From positions 372,001 through 436,000 of the forward strand of contig JADKGW010000001.1 of NCBI GenBank assembly GCA_016722075.1: a stretch of DNA of 64,000 nt, written 5' to 3'. Of the stretch, positions 1-8,240 are shown piece after piece. Made by a program: the position numbers and the translations under genes. Position 1 is the stretch's first letter; the number at the start of each line of letters is the position of its first letter. The notes beneath the pieces are model-generated. The model was not told the origin of the DNA. It saw nothing but the letters and a program-made list of their open reading frames with translations, and did not search any database. The DNA is from Candidatus Kouleothrix ribensis (lineage in GTDB: Bacteria; Chloroflexota; Chloroflexia; Chloroflexales; Roseiflexaceae).

Positions 1-345
1 TGGCCCATACACGGCTGCGATGCCATACTGCTCTTTCAGCGCGTGGGCATCGGCGTCGGAGATGATCCCGCCGGCGACGACCAGCACATCGTCCATGCCC
101 TGCTCGCGCAGCAGCTGCATCACCTTGGGCAGCAGCGTCATATGCGCGCCCGAGAGGATCGACAGGCCGATCACATCGACATCTTCCTGAAGCGCGGCCT
201 CAACGATCATCTGGGGCGTCTGCTGCAAGCCGGTGTAGATCACCTCCATGCCGGCGTCGCGTAGCGCGCGCGCGATCACCTTTGCGCCGCGATCGTGCCC
301 GTCGAGGCCGGGCTTGGCCACCAGCACCCGCGTTTTTCGCTCCAT
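1..345 (-). CDS. Cobalamin-binding domain protein, methylmalonyl-CoA mutase C-terminal type (partial)
   Basis: The product runs off the left edge of the window; about 115 N-terminal residues are visible. It opens with MERKTRVLVAKPGLDGHDRG, which contains the DxHxxG cobalamin-binding signature (DGHDRG) of the B12-binding fold. Later come GLSILSGAH and VVAGGI, matching the SxL and GG motifs that hold the nucleotide tail of B12. Because it starts directly with the B12 domain, it is the separate small-subunit form of methylmalonyl-CoA mutase, or a related mutase, rather than a full-length fusion. In the family this subunit helps isomerise methylmalonyl-CoA and succinyl-CoA. The start is set by ATG at 345 with AGGAG just upstream. 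The exact substrate cannot be told from this part. Confidence 0.85.
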   Translation of the reverse strand, partial: MERKTRVLVAKPGLDGHDRGAKVIARALRDAGMEVIYTGLQQTPQMIVEAALQEDVDVIGLSILSGAHMTLLPKVMQLLREQGMDDVLVVAGGIISDADAHALKEQYGIAAVYGP

Positions 346-570
346 TGTGCGCTCCTTAGCTATTTAGCCGCCGATTATACCATTACGTGATCGCCGCCGC
401 AACCGGGCGCGGCACATCAGTAGTATAGCCTGGGCCGGTTGCAGTACAGGTCAGAAACATTCATTCTATGATAAGAATCGTTATTGATCGGCGGGCGCGT
501 CCATAGCCCAGCCAAACGTGGTATCATGCGCGCGACGCGCCGAATGGCGCGCTTGCTCGTGCCGGGCACT

Positions 571-1482
571 ATGCAAATCTTCTACTCCGACACGTTTGTG
601 CTGCCGTTGCCGGCGGGCCATCGCTTCCCGATGCCGAAGTATGCGCTGCTGCGCCAGCAGGTGGCGGCGGCCGGCATCGTCGCGCCCGCCGATCTATGCA
701 TCCCGCCTGCCGCGAGCGACGAGCAGCTTGGCCGCGCCCACACCGCCGCGTACATCGCGCGCGTGCAGGCCGGCGCGCTCACGCCGCACGAGATCCGCCG
801 GATCGGCTTTCCTTGGTCGCCCGGCATGGTCGAGCGCTCGCGGCGCTCGGCGGGGGCCACGATCGCGGCCTGCCGCGCGGCCCTGCGCGATGGCTTTGCC
901 GCAAACCTGGCTGGCGGCACCCACCACGCCTACGCCGATCACGGCGAGGGCTACTGCGTGTTTAACGATAGCGCCGTGGCCGCGCGGGCCATGCAGGCCG
1001 AGCGGCGCGCCCGCCGGATCGTGATTATCGACTGCGATGTACACCAGGGCAACGGCACGGCCGCAATCGGCGCGGGCGACGAGACGATCTTCACCTTTTC
1101 AATCCACGGCGCGAAGAACTTCCCGTTCCACAAGGAACACAGCGACCTCGATATTGCGCTCGACGACGGTGTGGGCGACCAGGCCTACCTCGATGCGCTC
1201 GACGACGGGCTGTGCCAGGCGATCGAGCGCTCGCGCGCCGAGCTGGCGATCTACCTGGCCGGCGCCGACCCATTCCACGGCGACACACTCGGCCGGCTGA
1301 AGCTGACCAAGGCCGGCCTGGCCGAGCGCGACCGTATGGTGCTGCACTACTGCCGGGATGCCGGCATCGCGGTGGCGATCACCATGGCCGGTGGCTATGC
1401 GCGCGATATCACCGACACGGTCGATATTCATATGCAGACAGTTCGGATGGCGGCCGGGCTGGCCGGCCAGGCGCGCAGCTGA
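571..1482 (+). CDS. Histone deacetylase family protein (HDAC/AcuC superfamily)
   Basis: The 303-residue product has the class I/II deacetylase landmarks in order: GGTHHAYADHGEGYC (paired His of the active site and the glycine-rich loop), IIDCDVHQGNGTA (zinc-binding Asp and His), AGADPFHGD (second zinc-binding Asp) and MAGGY (active-site Tyr region). Family members hydrolyse acetyl-lysine, acetylpolyamines or similar amides with a zinc ion. The reading frame is open back to 484, but the family N-terminus begins at MQIFYSDTFVLPLPAGHRFP, so ATG 571 is preferred. No strong ribosome site precedes it; a TATCAT -10-like box lies near 522-527. The gene stands alone; the bacterial substrate is unknown. 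Confidence 0.88.
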   Translation: MQIFYSDTFVLPLPAGHRFPMPKYALLRQQVAAAGIVAPADLCIPPAASDEQLGRAHTAAYIARVQAGALTPHEIRRIGFPWSPGMVERSRRSAGATIAACRAALRDGFAANLAGGTHHAYADHGEGYCVFNDSAVAARAMQAERRARRIVIIDCDVHQGNGTAAIGAGDETIFTFSIHGAKNFPFHKEHSDLDIALDDGVGDQAYLDALDDGLCQAIERSRAELAIYLAGADPFHGDTLGRLKLTKAGLAERDRMVLHYCRDAGIAVAITMAGGYARDITDTVDIHMQTVRMAAGLAGQARS

Positions 1483-1563
1483 TTGTGACGGCCGGCCGGC
1501 CGTTTGAAATACTTTGCATAGCTTGGCCGACACGTATGAATGCGGCAAAGGAGCATACCTGCT

Positions 1564-2061
1564 ATGAGCACGACAAAAGCGCAGTTTCTCGCGCAGCTCA
1601 AGGCTGATCGCGCCGATTTCGAGATGGCGCTGCGCGATCTCTACGACGAGCAGATGACTGCGCCGGGCGTCGAGGGCAACTGGTCGGTCAAGGATGTGCT
1701 GGCGCATATCACATTCTGGGAAGTCCAGGCGCTCAGCTGGCTGCAGGCCGGCCTGAGCGGGCGCGCGCCTGGCCCTGGCCTAGAGACGACGCCCGACGAA
1801 ACCAACCGGCTGAATCTGCAGAACTATCACGAGAACAAAGATCGCCCGCTCTACGATGTGATCGACGAGTTTCACGCCACCTTCCCGCGGATTCTCGCGC
1901 TGGTAGAGGCACTGCCCGACGACCAGCTGCTTGTGCCGGCGCACTTCGCATGGGCCGGCGGCAAGTCGCTGGCCGACCACCTGCGCAGCGAGACGGTTGA
2001 GCACTACGCCGAGCACCGCACCGCGCTGTATGTCTGGCGCGACTCGATCCGCTACCGTTAG
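1564..2061 (+). CDS. DinB/ClbS-DfsB family four-helix protein
   Basis: This 165-residue protein begins MSTTKAQFLAQLKADRADFE and has the WSVKDVLAHITFWE segment typical of the DinB/ClbS/DfsB four-helix bundle, with a second His-containing helix near the C-terminus (TVEHYAEHRTALYVW). DinB-like proteins often bind a metal through three His residues and act as thiol transferases or stress proteins; ClbS-type members are cyclopropane hydrolases. Neither activity can be assigned here. ATG 1564 is chosen over the upstream in-frame start because AAAGGAG lies about 11 bases before it. It sits 80 bp after the deacetylase gene and could share its transcript. Confidence 0.75.
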   Translation: MSTTKAQFLAQLKADRADFEMALRDLYDEQMTAPGVEGNWSVKDVLAHITFWEVQALSWLQAGLSGRAPGPGLETTPDETNRLNLQNYHENKDRPLYDVIDEFHATFPRILALVEALPDDQLLVPAHFAWAGGKSLADHLRSETVEHYAEHRTALYVWRDSIRYR

Positions 2062-2071
2062 TGTGCCGGTA

Positions 2072-3253
2072 CTATTCGGCCGGGCGCAGCGGCGGGCTGC
2101 TGCGAAATACGCCGCGCGCGGCGGCGCCGCCCAGCACCAGCATGGCCAGCAGCACCGTAATGCTGCACGCGATATAGATCGCGCGCGGGCCGAATGCCTC
2201 GAGCAGCGAGCCGCCCAGCAGGCTGGCAACCAGCGGCGCCAGCCCGCCGGCACCGGCATTCATCAGCGCCTGGATGGTCGAAGCCCACTCGGGCGGGGTG
2301 CGCTCGTCGATCATGCGCACGGTGTTGGCGAAGTACACCCCAAAGCCAACGCCCTTGATGATCGTCAGCGGCACCAGCAGCAGCGGCGTGCCGGCCAGTG
2401 CGAAGCCGATGTAGTTGATCCCGAGTAGCCCGTAGGTGAGCAGCAGTGTGCCTGGCACGCCCAGCCGGCGCGCCAGCGCGGTGGCGAAGTGCATCGCCGG
2501 CAGCTCGCTGAAGGCCGAGATGCTGAACAGCCCGCCGACCAGCAGCCCGCCGCCGTCCAGGTAAGCCACGTAGATGCCCTGGAAGCCGCCGTCCATGCCC
2601 AGCGACCCGCCGATCAGAAAGGTGGCGGCCAGGATCGCGATCAAGCCACGGTCGCGCGTGACATCGCGAAACGGCCGGCGGGCGGCGCGTTCGATTACCG
2701 GCCCCTCCTCGAGCAGGCGCGCCAGCAGCAGCGCTGGCACAAGTGCAGCTGCGGCGGCCACGAACATCCAGCTGTAGCCGAAGCGCTGCCAGAGCGCGCC
2801 CGCGCTGATCGCGATCACCGCAAAGCCCAGCGAGCCCCACAGCCGCATTCCACCGAAATCGAGCCGGTGGCGCGCAGCCATGCGCGCGATCAGGCTGTCG
2901 CCGATCGGGCCGACCGGGCTGCGCGCCAGCGCGAATAGCAACATCAGCGGGGCCAGCGCGGCGAGCGTGTGCGCGGTGCTCAGCAGCAGCAGCATCAATG
3001 CCATTGCCGCGAGCGCCAGCATGAGGATGCGCACGCGCACGCCGCGGCGGTCGCCGAGCGCGGCGAGTGCCGGGGCGGCGCTGAGCGTCATCAGGGGCAG
3101 CAGCGCGTTGAGCAGGCCGATCTGGCTGCCGCGCAGGCCAAGCTGGGCGAAGTATACATTGATGAAGGGCATGTATACACCTATGGCGGCCCAGAACACA
3201 AAGTAGTAGAGCGCGCCGCGGGTGGCGGGCCGGCGGGCACGGTTGCGTAGCAC
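2072..3253 (-). CDS. MFS transporter, 12-TM (LacY/MFS_1-like)
   Basis: The product is very hydrophobic, with about 12 predicted membrane segments. The first is LYYFVFWAAIGVYMPFINVY, followed by the loop-2/3 style motif ALGDRRGVRVRI, which matches the MFS GxxxDRxGR signature. It resembles the MFS_1-like group (LacY/NupG fold). The substrate is unknown. The frame is open to 3550, but the far N-terminus is translated tandem repeat and is not credible. GTG 3253 has AGGTG upstream and starts IVLRNRARRPATRGAL just before the first helix; ATG 3313 is the alternative. The gene converges on the DinB-like gene with only 10 bp between stop codons. Confidence 0.8.
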   Translation of the reverse strand: MLRNRARRPATRGALYYFVFWAAIGVYMPFINVYFAQLGLRGSQIGLLNALLPLMTLSAAPALAALGDRRGVRVRILMLALAAMALMLLLLSTAHTLAALAPLMLLFALARSPVGPIGDSLIARMAARHRLDFGGMRLWGSLGFAVIAISAGALWQRFGYSWMFVAAAAALVPALLLARLLEEGPVIERAARRPFRDVTRDRGLIAILAATFLIGGSLGMDGGFQGIYVAYLDGGGLLVGGLFSISAFSELPAMHFATALARRLGVPGTLLLTYGLLGINYIGFALAGTPLLLVPLTIIKGVGFGVYFANTVRMIDERTPPEWASTIQALMNAGAGGLAPLVASLLGGSLLEAFGPRAIYIACSITVLLAMLVLGGAAARGVFRSSPPLRPAE

Positions 3254-3345
3254 GATGGCACCTGCTGTGTGTGCCCGGCCAGACTCAAGTGGGGCCGTGC
3301 AGCGCACCAGCATACCATAGATCGCGCTGCGCGAATGATGTATGC

Positions 3346-3520
3346 GGGGCGCGTCGCCCGCGTGCCCCCGCTGAGGGCGGATACGTCGATCCGCCTTTAC
3401 GGGGCGCTTCGCCCGCGTGCCCCCGCCGGGCCTTTTTCGGGGCGCTTCGCCCGCGTGCCCCCGCTGAGGGCGGATACGTCGATCCGCCCTTACGGGGCGC
3501 TTCGCCCCCGTGCCCCCGAT
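3346..3520. repeat. GC-rich tandem repeat, four units, with internal hairpins
   Basis: Units starting with GGGGCGC lie at 3346, 3401, 3439 and 3494, giving spacings of 55, 38 and 55 bp. Each carries CGCCCGCGTGCCCCCG; two carry an inverted repeat, GGGCGGAT/ATCCGCCC, around ACGTCG. Spurious Arg/Pro-rich frames run through it on both strands. It lies between the MFS gene start and the decayed IS and fills most of the gene-free stretch 3254-3522. Confidence 0.85.
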
Positions 3521-3522
3521 TA

Positions 3523-3543
3523 GGGGAACCGAGCCGGTTCCCC
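3523..3543. repeat. Left copy of 21-bp direct repeat flanking the decayed IS
   Basis: This 21-bp palindrome (arms GGGGAACCG and CGGTTCCCC around a 3-nt centre) is identical to 4591-4611 at the other end of the element. It is target-derived, because the intact copy of the same IS has a different palindrome at its ends. Confidence 0.85.
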
Positions 3544-3551
3544 CATACACA

Positions 3552-4542
3552 TCAAGCTTGTGCCGGCTCGGTTGTCAAGGTGAGTAAGAGTTGGTAGGTA
3601 TTCGGAGGTTTTTGGGGGTTTTCCGGGGGCCGGGGGGGCCCCCCCCCGGCCGCCCCGGCCCCCCCCCCGGGGGGGGGGCCCCGCGCGGGCGGGCGGGGGC
3701 CCGGGCGGGGGGGGGGGCGCGGCGGCGCGGGGCCGGGCCGCCCGCGGGGGGGGGGGGGGGGCGCCCCCCCCCCCCCCCCGCGGGCAACCCGGGGGAACCC
3801 CCCCCCGCCGGGGGGGGGGGGGGGGGGGGGGCTGGGGCACACAACGCCGGCCTGCTTGTGCGCCACTGATCGATCTGGCCGTGCGACTTCCACAATTTGA
3901 ACAGCAACTCGATTTGCCAGCGCACCTTCGCCAGCCGGCCACCCAGCGCAGCTTCTCAGCCGCGCCGGGGTGACACCCTTGTCACGGGCGGTCTTGCGGA
4001 TGCGCCGCCGCCGCCCATCGGCCACTTCCTGCGGCACCCGTTGTACGAGCAGCCGCGCCGACAGGCGCTGGCCTTGACCAACCCAAACCGACCCCCCTGC
4101 GCAACCTCGCCCAGCGTCTGCACAAATGCCAGCAAGGAACGGCTGCGCCCTGTCGCGTCGGTAATCAGCGCGGTCGGCTCCAGTTTCGAGAGCCAATAGA
4201 CCTGTTGCGCACTCAGCGCGGCCAACACGCCCAGGTCATAAAAGCCCAAGTCGGCCAGGCGCAAGCTGCCCGGGGGCAGCGCGGCATGCTGGACGCCCAA
4301 GCAATGGTCGGAGGCGCGACCATCCGCCAGATCAAGCCCGCACAATGCCCCAGTGAGCAGATCGAGCTGGACACCACACTTGAGCGCGGCCGAGGGTGTA
4401 CCTCACTGGCGCCACCACAGCCGCGCCAGTGCTCGGCCAAGGCATCAGGGCGCACAATCGGGGGGCTGTCGTGCACACGCACGCCCGTGAAGCGCTGCAG
4501 GAGGGGGATGGCGACCCCGTCAGCGGCGATCAGGGTGTGCAT
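3552..4542 (-). pseudogene. Transposase remnant of the decayed IS4-type element
   Basis: Reading right to left, the fragments MHTLIAADGVAIPLLQRF, YWLSKLEPTALITDATGR, LLVQRVPQEVADGRRRR, MRWQIELLFKLWKSHGQID and TYQLLLTLT match the intact transposase at 61469-62806 in the same order, but in different frames. The first 96 or so residues are deleted, at least three frameshifts are present, and the segment after SHGQIDQW is lost in the G/C-only tract. The WQIELLFKLWK motif carrying the catalytic Glu is still readable. It cannot encode an active transposase. Part of the damage may be sequence-quality error rather than mutation. Confidence 0.85.
3623..3840. other. Homopolymer-rich G/C-only tract, probable consensus artefact
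   Basis: From 3623 to 3785 there is no A or T at all, and only a few occur up to 3840. Runs of G or C reach more than 10 bases. Aligned to the intact IS copy, this tract occupies the place of about 230 bp of ordinary transposase sequence (62517-62750) with nearly the same length, and similarity fades gradually on both sides. That pattern fits unreliable base calls better than real sequence. Confidence 0.75.
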
Positions 4543-4590
4543 ACCATGATGCCACAAGAGCTTCCTTTTAACTTTATCCTTGATGTGCAT

Positions 4591-4611
4591 GGGGAACCGA
4601 GCCGGTTCCCC
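4591..4611. repeat. Right copy of 21-bp direct repeat flanking the decayed IS
   Basis: Identical to 3523-3543. Joining the outer flanks restores a longer palindrome, TTAGGGGAACCG / CGGTTCCCCTAA, the likely uninterrupted target, which would lie downstream of rpiA on the minus strand. Confidence 0.85.
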
Positions 4612-4759
4612 TAAAACCCCTCCGGCAAGCAACGCTGCATCAGCGTAAACGTGATGTACACATGCCCCAGAGCGCACCAACACGTTGTTCTGTGCCCCGA
4701 GGCATGAGCCACAGGCATTCCAATCGCGGCGGCGGGGTGCAGGGGCCGGCGGCGGCCCC

Positions 4760-5155
4760 TGCCGCGGGGCGCGGGGGCGCGTAGCCCCCGCAAGCGTGCG
4801 TTCTAGCGCAGGGCGAACACGAGGTTCGCCGGTATGGGGCGCGGGGGCGCGTAGCCCCCGAACGCGCGGGGCGCGGGGCGCGTAGCCCCCGCAAGCGTGC
4901 GTTCTAGCGTAGGGCGAACACGAGGTTCGCCGGTATGGGGCGCGGGGGCGCGTAGCCCCCGAATGCGCGGGGCGCGGGGGCGCGCAGCCCCCGCAAGCGT
5001 GCGTTCTAGCGCAGGGCGAACACGAGGTTCGCCGGTATGGGGCGCGGGGGCGCGCAGCCCCCGAACGCGCGGGGCGCGGGGGCGCGCAGCCCCCGAACGC
5101 GCGGGGCGCGGGAGCGCGCAGCCCCCGAACGCGCGGGGCGCGCAGCCCCTGGCCA
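4760..5155. repeat. Compound GC-rich tandem repeat (three ~102-bp units plus shorter units)
   Basis: The string CAAGCGTGCGTTCTAGCG recurs at 4791, 4892 and 4994 (periods 101 and 102). Each is followed by AGGGCGAACACGAGGTTCGC and then by one or two copies of GGGGCGCGGGGGCGCG(T/C)AG. From about 5030 to 5155 only the shorter GCGGGG/GCAGCCCCCGAACGC units continue. No gene is supported between 4612 and 5166; 4612-4759 shows nothing recognisable. Confidence 0.85.
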
Positions 5156-5166
5156 GCAAAGCCAGA

Positions 5167-5865
5167 TCATGCTGCCGGAGCAGTGAGCGTAACCACGCCG
5201 GCCGGGCCGGCCACCAGCGCGATCGTCGCAAGATCGATGAAAAGCCCGTGGTCGACCACGCCGGGGATTGCGCGCACAGCCAGGCTGATCGCCTGCGCGT
5301 CGCTGATCGCGCTGAACCGGCAGTCGAGGATGCGGTTGCCCTCGTCGGTGATAAACGGTCGGCCGTCGGCGGCGCGGCGCAGGGTGGGGCTGCAGCCCAG
5401 CGCGGCCAGGCGGCGCTCGGCCAGCGGCAGCGCAAACTCGATCACCTCGACCGGCAGCGGCGCGCGCGTGCCCAGCTGCTCGACCAGCTTGCTCTCGTCG
5501 GCGATCACCAGAAAGCGCTTGGCCGAGGCGGCCACAACTTTCTCGCGCAGCAGCGCCCCGCCAAGCCCTTTGATCAGGGTCAGCGCCGGGTCGATCTCGT
5601 CGGCGCCGTCGATCGCCAGATCGAGCTGCGGGTGCTCGGCCAGCGCGATAATGCTGATGCCCAGGGCGCGGCCCATGGCCGCAGTCGCCTCCGAGGTCGG
5701 CACGCCGGCAATGTCGCGCAGTCGCCCGTCGGCCAGCCGCTCGGCCAGGCCGGTCAGCACGAACTTGGCAGTCGAGCCGGTGCCGAGTCCCAGCACCATC
5801 CCGCTCTGGACATACTCTAGCGCGCGCTCGGCGGCCTGCTTTTTCAGGCTATTCTGATCGGTCAT
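5167..5865 (-). CDS. rpiA: Ribose-5-phosphate isomerase A
   Basis: This 232-residue protein interconverts ribose 5-phosphate and ribulose 5-phosphate in the pentose phosphate pathway and Calvin-type cycles. The family motifs are present: GLGTGSTAKF (phosphate loop), DLAIDGADEID (catalytic Asp residues), KGLGGALLREK (catalytic Lys and the GGGALLREK-type loop) and ITDEGNRILD. Length is normal for RpiA. ATG 5865 (MTDQNSLKKQAAERAL) has a GGAG upstream; a TTG five codons earlier is less likely. The gene stands alone beside the tandem repeats that follow its 3' end. Confidence 0.95.
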   Translation of the reverse strand: MTDQNSLKKQAAERALEYVQSGMVLGLGTGSTAKFVLTGLAERLADGRLRDIAGVPTSEATAAMGRALGISIIALAEHPQLDLAIDGADEIDPALTLIKGLGGALLREKVVAASAKRFLVIADESKLVEQLGTRAPLPVEVIEFALPLAERRLAALGCSPTLRRAADGRPFITDEGNRILDCRFSAISDAQAISLAVRAIPGVVDHGLFIDLATIALVAGPAGVVTLTAPAA

Positions 5866-6179
5866 AGCTTGATACTCCAACCTTCATAGATGGCTTGCAC
5901 AATTGTGTTAAGGCGCGTGCCGATCGGTGTGGGTGTATCGCGCTGCTGCGGCGGTCCTTCGGGGCAAGCAGACGGTTCTCGCGCTCGAGGTTGGAGAACG
6001 GCAGCCAAGCGGTGTCGCCCGGCAGCCCGCCGCCGCGCGCTCGATCGCTATATCGAGATCACGATCCGCGATCTCAGCCACAGCCCGTTCTTGCCGTGCC
6101 ACGCAGCCAGGATGGGTGCATTAGGCGCGGCAAATGGCGCGGCTATCGTATGATCAAGCGGGGGCTTTGTCAAACGCGC
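5866..6179. other. Gene-free interval between rpiA and the STAND gene
   Basis: Short open frames occur on both strands, but none has a convincing ribosome site or recognisable protein. It should contain the rpiA promoter (minus strand) and the 3' end region of the STAND transcript. No clear repeat or terminator was seen. Confidence 0.4.
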
Positions 6180-8240
6180 CTAGGGCGCGGCGGCGCGGTT
6201 GGCCGGCTGTGCCGCAGCGATGCGCGGCCCGCCTGGCTTGGGCAGCGCGGCCTGCAGCGCGGCCAGCTCGCTGGCCAGCTGGTGTGCCTGGTCGCCACTA
6301 AGTTCCTGGAGATACTGGGCGCTATCTTCCAGCGCGTTGTGGATGCGCGCCAGCAGATCGGGCGCGCTGGCGCCCAGGCTTGTGGCCGGCGCACCCTCGC
6401 CGGCGGTGGCCTCGTGCGCAGGCGCTGCCTCGGCGGCTTGCGCCAGCTGGTGCGCGAGCGCGCCGACCCGCTCGCGCAGGTCGGCGGTGGCGTGCAAATG
6501 TGCCGTGGCATGGCTGCGCAGCGCCCCATAGATCGCCGCGCTCGGCCCGGCGATATGCAGCAGGTCGCGCCGGGCTAGGTCGGCGCCGATGCTGGCAGCA
6601 ATGCCCAGGGCCGCACACACCGCCGGCATCTGTTCGCCCCAGGCGTACGGCTCGAGCGCATGCGCGGCGGCCAGCAGCGCCTGGGCCTCGGCCTCGAGCC
6701 GATCCCAGATCGCCGCCTGTGCCCAATCCGCTACTTCGGCGGCCCAATCGCCGGGGCGAGCCAGATCGCCATTGCGGCGGTAGGCTGCGGCGGCCCGGCG
6801 GATCGGCTCGGGCATGCCGGCGGTGGCGGCATACAGCTGGCGCCACTGCTCGTCGGGCAGTGGTGGCGCGCCGGCCCACAGCAGCTCGGCGTCGTGCTCG
6901 ACCAGGCCGGGCAGCGGCGGGGACGGCACGCTATCGAGCGGGTCGCGGCCGATCAGCAGCAGCCGGCTCGAGCGCCGCACCACCATATCGGCCAGCGCGT
7001 CGAGCAGCGCGGCGATCTCGTGCGGGTCGGCATGGTGCATGTCGTCGAGCACCACCACGGCCGGCCGCTCGATCAGCCGCTCGCAGAGCATGGCCAGGAT
7101 CGTTGCGGGGCTGTGGCTGTCGGGGCCACCCTGGCGCACCTCGCGCCAGAGGGTGTCGTCGCCGGTACTGGCCAGCGCCTGGGCCAGCCCACGCAGGATG
7201 CCGGGCAAGCTGGCGTCGCGGCCGGCCCGGCAGGTGTGCCACAGCACGAGCTGGCCGTAGCGCCGCCCGTCGGCGGCCAGCTCGGCGGCCAGCGCAGTCT
7301 TGCCGCTGCCGGGCAGGCCCCAGATCTGCGCGATGCCCTCGGTCTGTAGCCGCCAGGCGTAGTAGGCCTGCTCGTCGCGCCGGCCCACGAAGTCGGGCGT
7401 GCGCGGCAGCTGCTGGCTGGCCAACGCCCCCGGCGACTGGATGATCCGGTCGATGATCGCCGGCAGCACCGCCGCGATCCGGTCGAGGCCCTGGCGCTTG
7501 GCGCGGCTATAGGTGCTGGCGCTCAGCGCGAGGTCGTCTTGCAGTTCGGCGCGGCTCTGGCTGGCCTCGTACTCGCCGGTGCAGATCAGGTAGGGCCACC
7601 AGTTGCGGTCGATCGTCGATACCGGCCCGGCCGGGCGCAGCTGGTCGAGCGCGGCGCGCAGTGCCTGCTGGGTTAGCATGCCGCGCGGCAGCGGGTCGAT
7701 CTCGGCCGGCAGCAAGCGCTGGGCCAGCGCGCTGGCGCCTAGCGTCAGCGGTGGGTCTTCGGGCAGCAGCGCCAGCGCGCCCTTCACGGCGCCGCGCAGG
7801 CTGTCGGGCGGGTCGTCGTCGCGCTCGCTGCGCAGCTGGGCCAGGATGCGATAGGCGGTGCGGCGGCTGAGCCCGGCCGCAGCGGGCATGCCGATCAGCT
7901 CCTGGGCGCGGTGCCACAGCCGGTCGCCGCCTGCGTCGGGCTCTTCGGCCAGCGCGGTGGCCAGCACCTGCTCGAAGGGGTTGGGGCGGCGCTCGCGGCG
8001 GCGCTGGCCGGCCGGGCGCGAGCGCAGCGCTTGCAGGCCGCCGCGCTGGGTGTAGGCGCGCAGAATATTGCGGATCGTGCGCTCGGAGACATGGCCGGCC
8101 GCTGCGGCCTCGCGTTGAGTCTTGCCCTCGGCCAGGATCGCGTGCAGCAGCCGGTAGCGCCGCAGGCCCTCGGCGTCGTTGTGAAACAGCTCGGATAGAT
8201 CGGTGTCGGATAACGGCGTGAAGGTCGTATGGATTGACAT
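6180..8240 (-). CDS. STAND-type NTPase with N-terminal transposase-like HTH
   Basis: The 686-residue protein has two readable parts. Residues 25-135 carry a homeodomain-like helix-turn-helix of the kind found in IS630-type transposases (ILAEGKTQREAAAAGHVSER, then LSRRTAYRILAQLR). Residues about 280-560 carry a P-loop NTPase of the STAND/NB-ARC class: FVGRRDEQ start, Walker A GLPGSGKT at 308-315 and Walker B AVVVLDD at about 394-400. The C-terminal 130 residues are Ala-rich helices without clear repeats. STAND proteins act as ATP-driven switches in signalling, stress or conflict responses. ATG 8240 is set by GGAGG just upstream. It is last in a minus-strand series with AlkP-like, sigma, S8 and CHAT genes, but a 379-bp gap suggests its own promoter. 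Confidence 0.8.
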   Translation of the reverse strand: MSIHTTFTPLSDTDLSELFHNDAEGLRRYRLLHAILAEGKTQREAAAAGHVSERTIRNILRAYTQRGGLQALRSRPAGQRRRERRPNPFEQVLATALAEEPDAGGDRLWHRAQELIGMPAAAGLSRRTAYRILAQLRSERDDDPPDSLRGAVKGALALLPEDPPLTLGASALAQRLLPAEIDPLPRGMLTQQALRAALDQLRPAGPVSTIDRNWWPYLICTGEYEASQSRAELQDDLALSASTYSRAKRQGLDRIAAVLPAIIDRIIQSPGALASQQLPRTPDFVGRRDEQAYYAWRLQTEGIAQIWGLPGSGKTALAAELAADGRRYGQLVLWHTCRAGRDASLPGILRGLAQALASTGDDTLWREVRQGGPDSHSPATILAMLCERLIERPAVVVLDDMHHADPHEIAALLDALADMVVRRSSRLLLIGRDPLDSVPSPPLPGLVEHDAELLWAGAPPLPDEQWRQLYAATAGMPEPIRRAAAAYRRNGDLARPGDWAAEVADWAQAAIWDRLEAEAQALLAAAHALEPYAWGEQMPAVCAALGIAASIGADLARRDLLHIAGPSAAIYGALRSHATAHLHATADLRERVGALAHQLAQAAEAAPAHEATAGEGAPATSLGASAPDLLARIHNALEDSAQYLQELSGDQAHQLASELAALQAALPKPGGPRIAAAQPANRAAAP

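Larger units (their letters stand above)
3545..4590 (-). mobile_element. Decayed copy of an IS4-type insertion sequence
   Basis: The element is in reverse orientation. Its ends match those of the intact copy at 61384-62813 (inner ends ATGCACATCAAGG and ATACACATCAAGC in outward-to-inward reading). It is 1046 bp rather than 1430 bp. About 325 bp near the transposase 5' end, equivalent to 61430-61754, are missing at a clean junction near 4543-4552. Several single-base indels follow, about 50 bp are lost near 3955, and a G/C-only tract replaces the C-terminal coding part. The flanking direct repeat still marks the insertion. Confidence 0.85.

Noticed and set aside
3254..3550. N-terminal extension of the MFS transporter into the repeat
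   Set aside because: The extra residues are translated tandem repeat (Arg/Pro/Gly), not membrane protein; a GTG with a ribosome site lies at 3253.
4685..5820. Long plus-strand frames through the tandem repeats and opposite rpiA
   Set aside because: They encode Arg/Gly/Ala-rich sequence created by the repeat and by the complement of a clear rpiA gene.
5866..6179. Short frames such as a 64-codon minus-strand frame
   Set aside because: No ribosome site, no recognisable domain, and amino acid composition typical of random GC-rich sequence.
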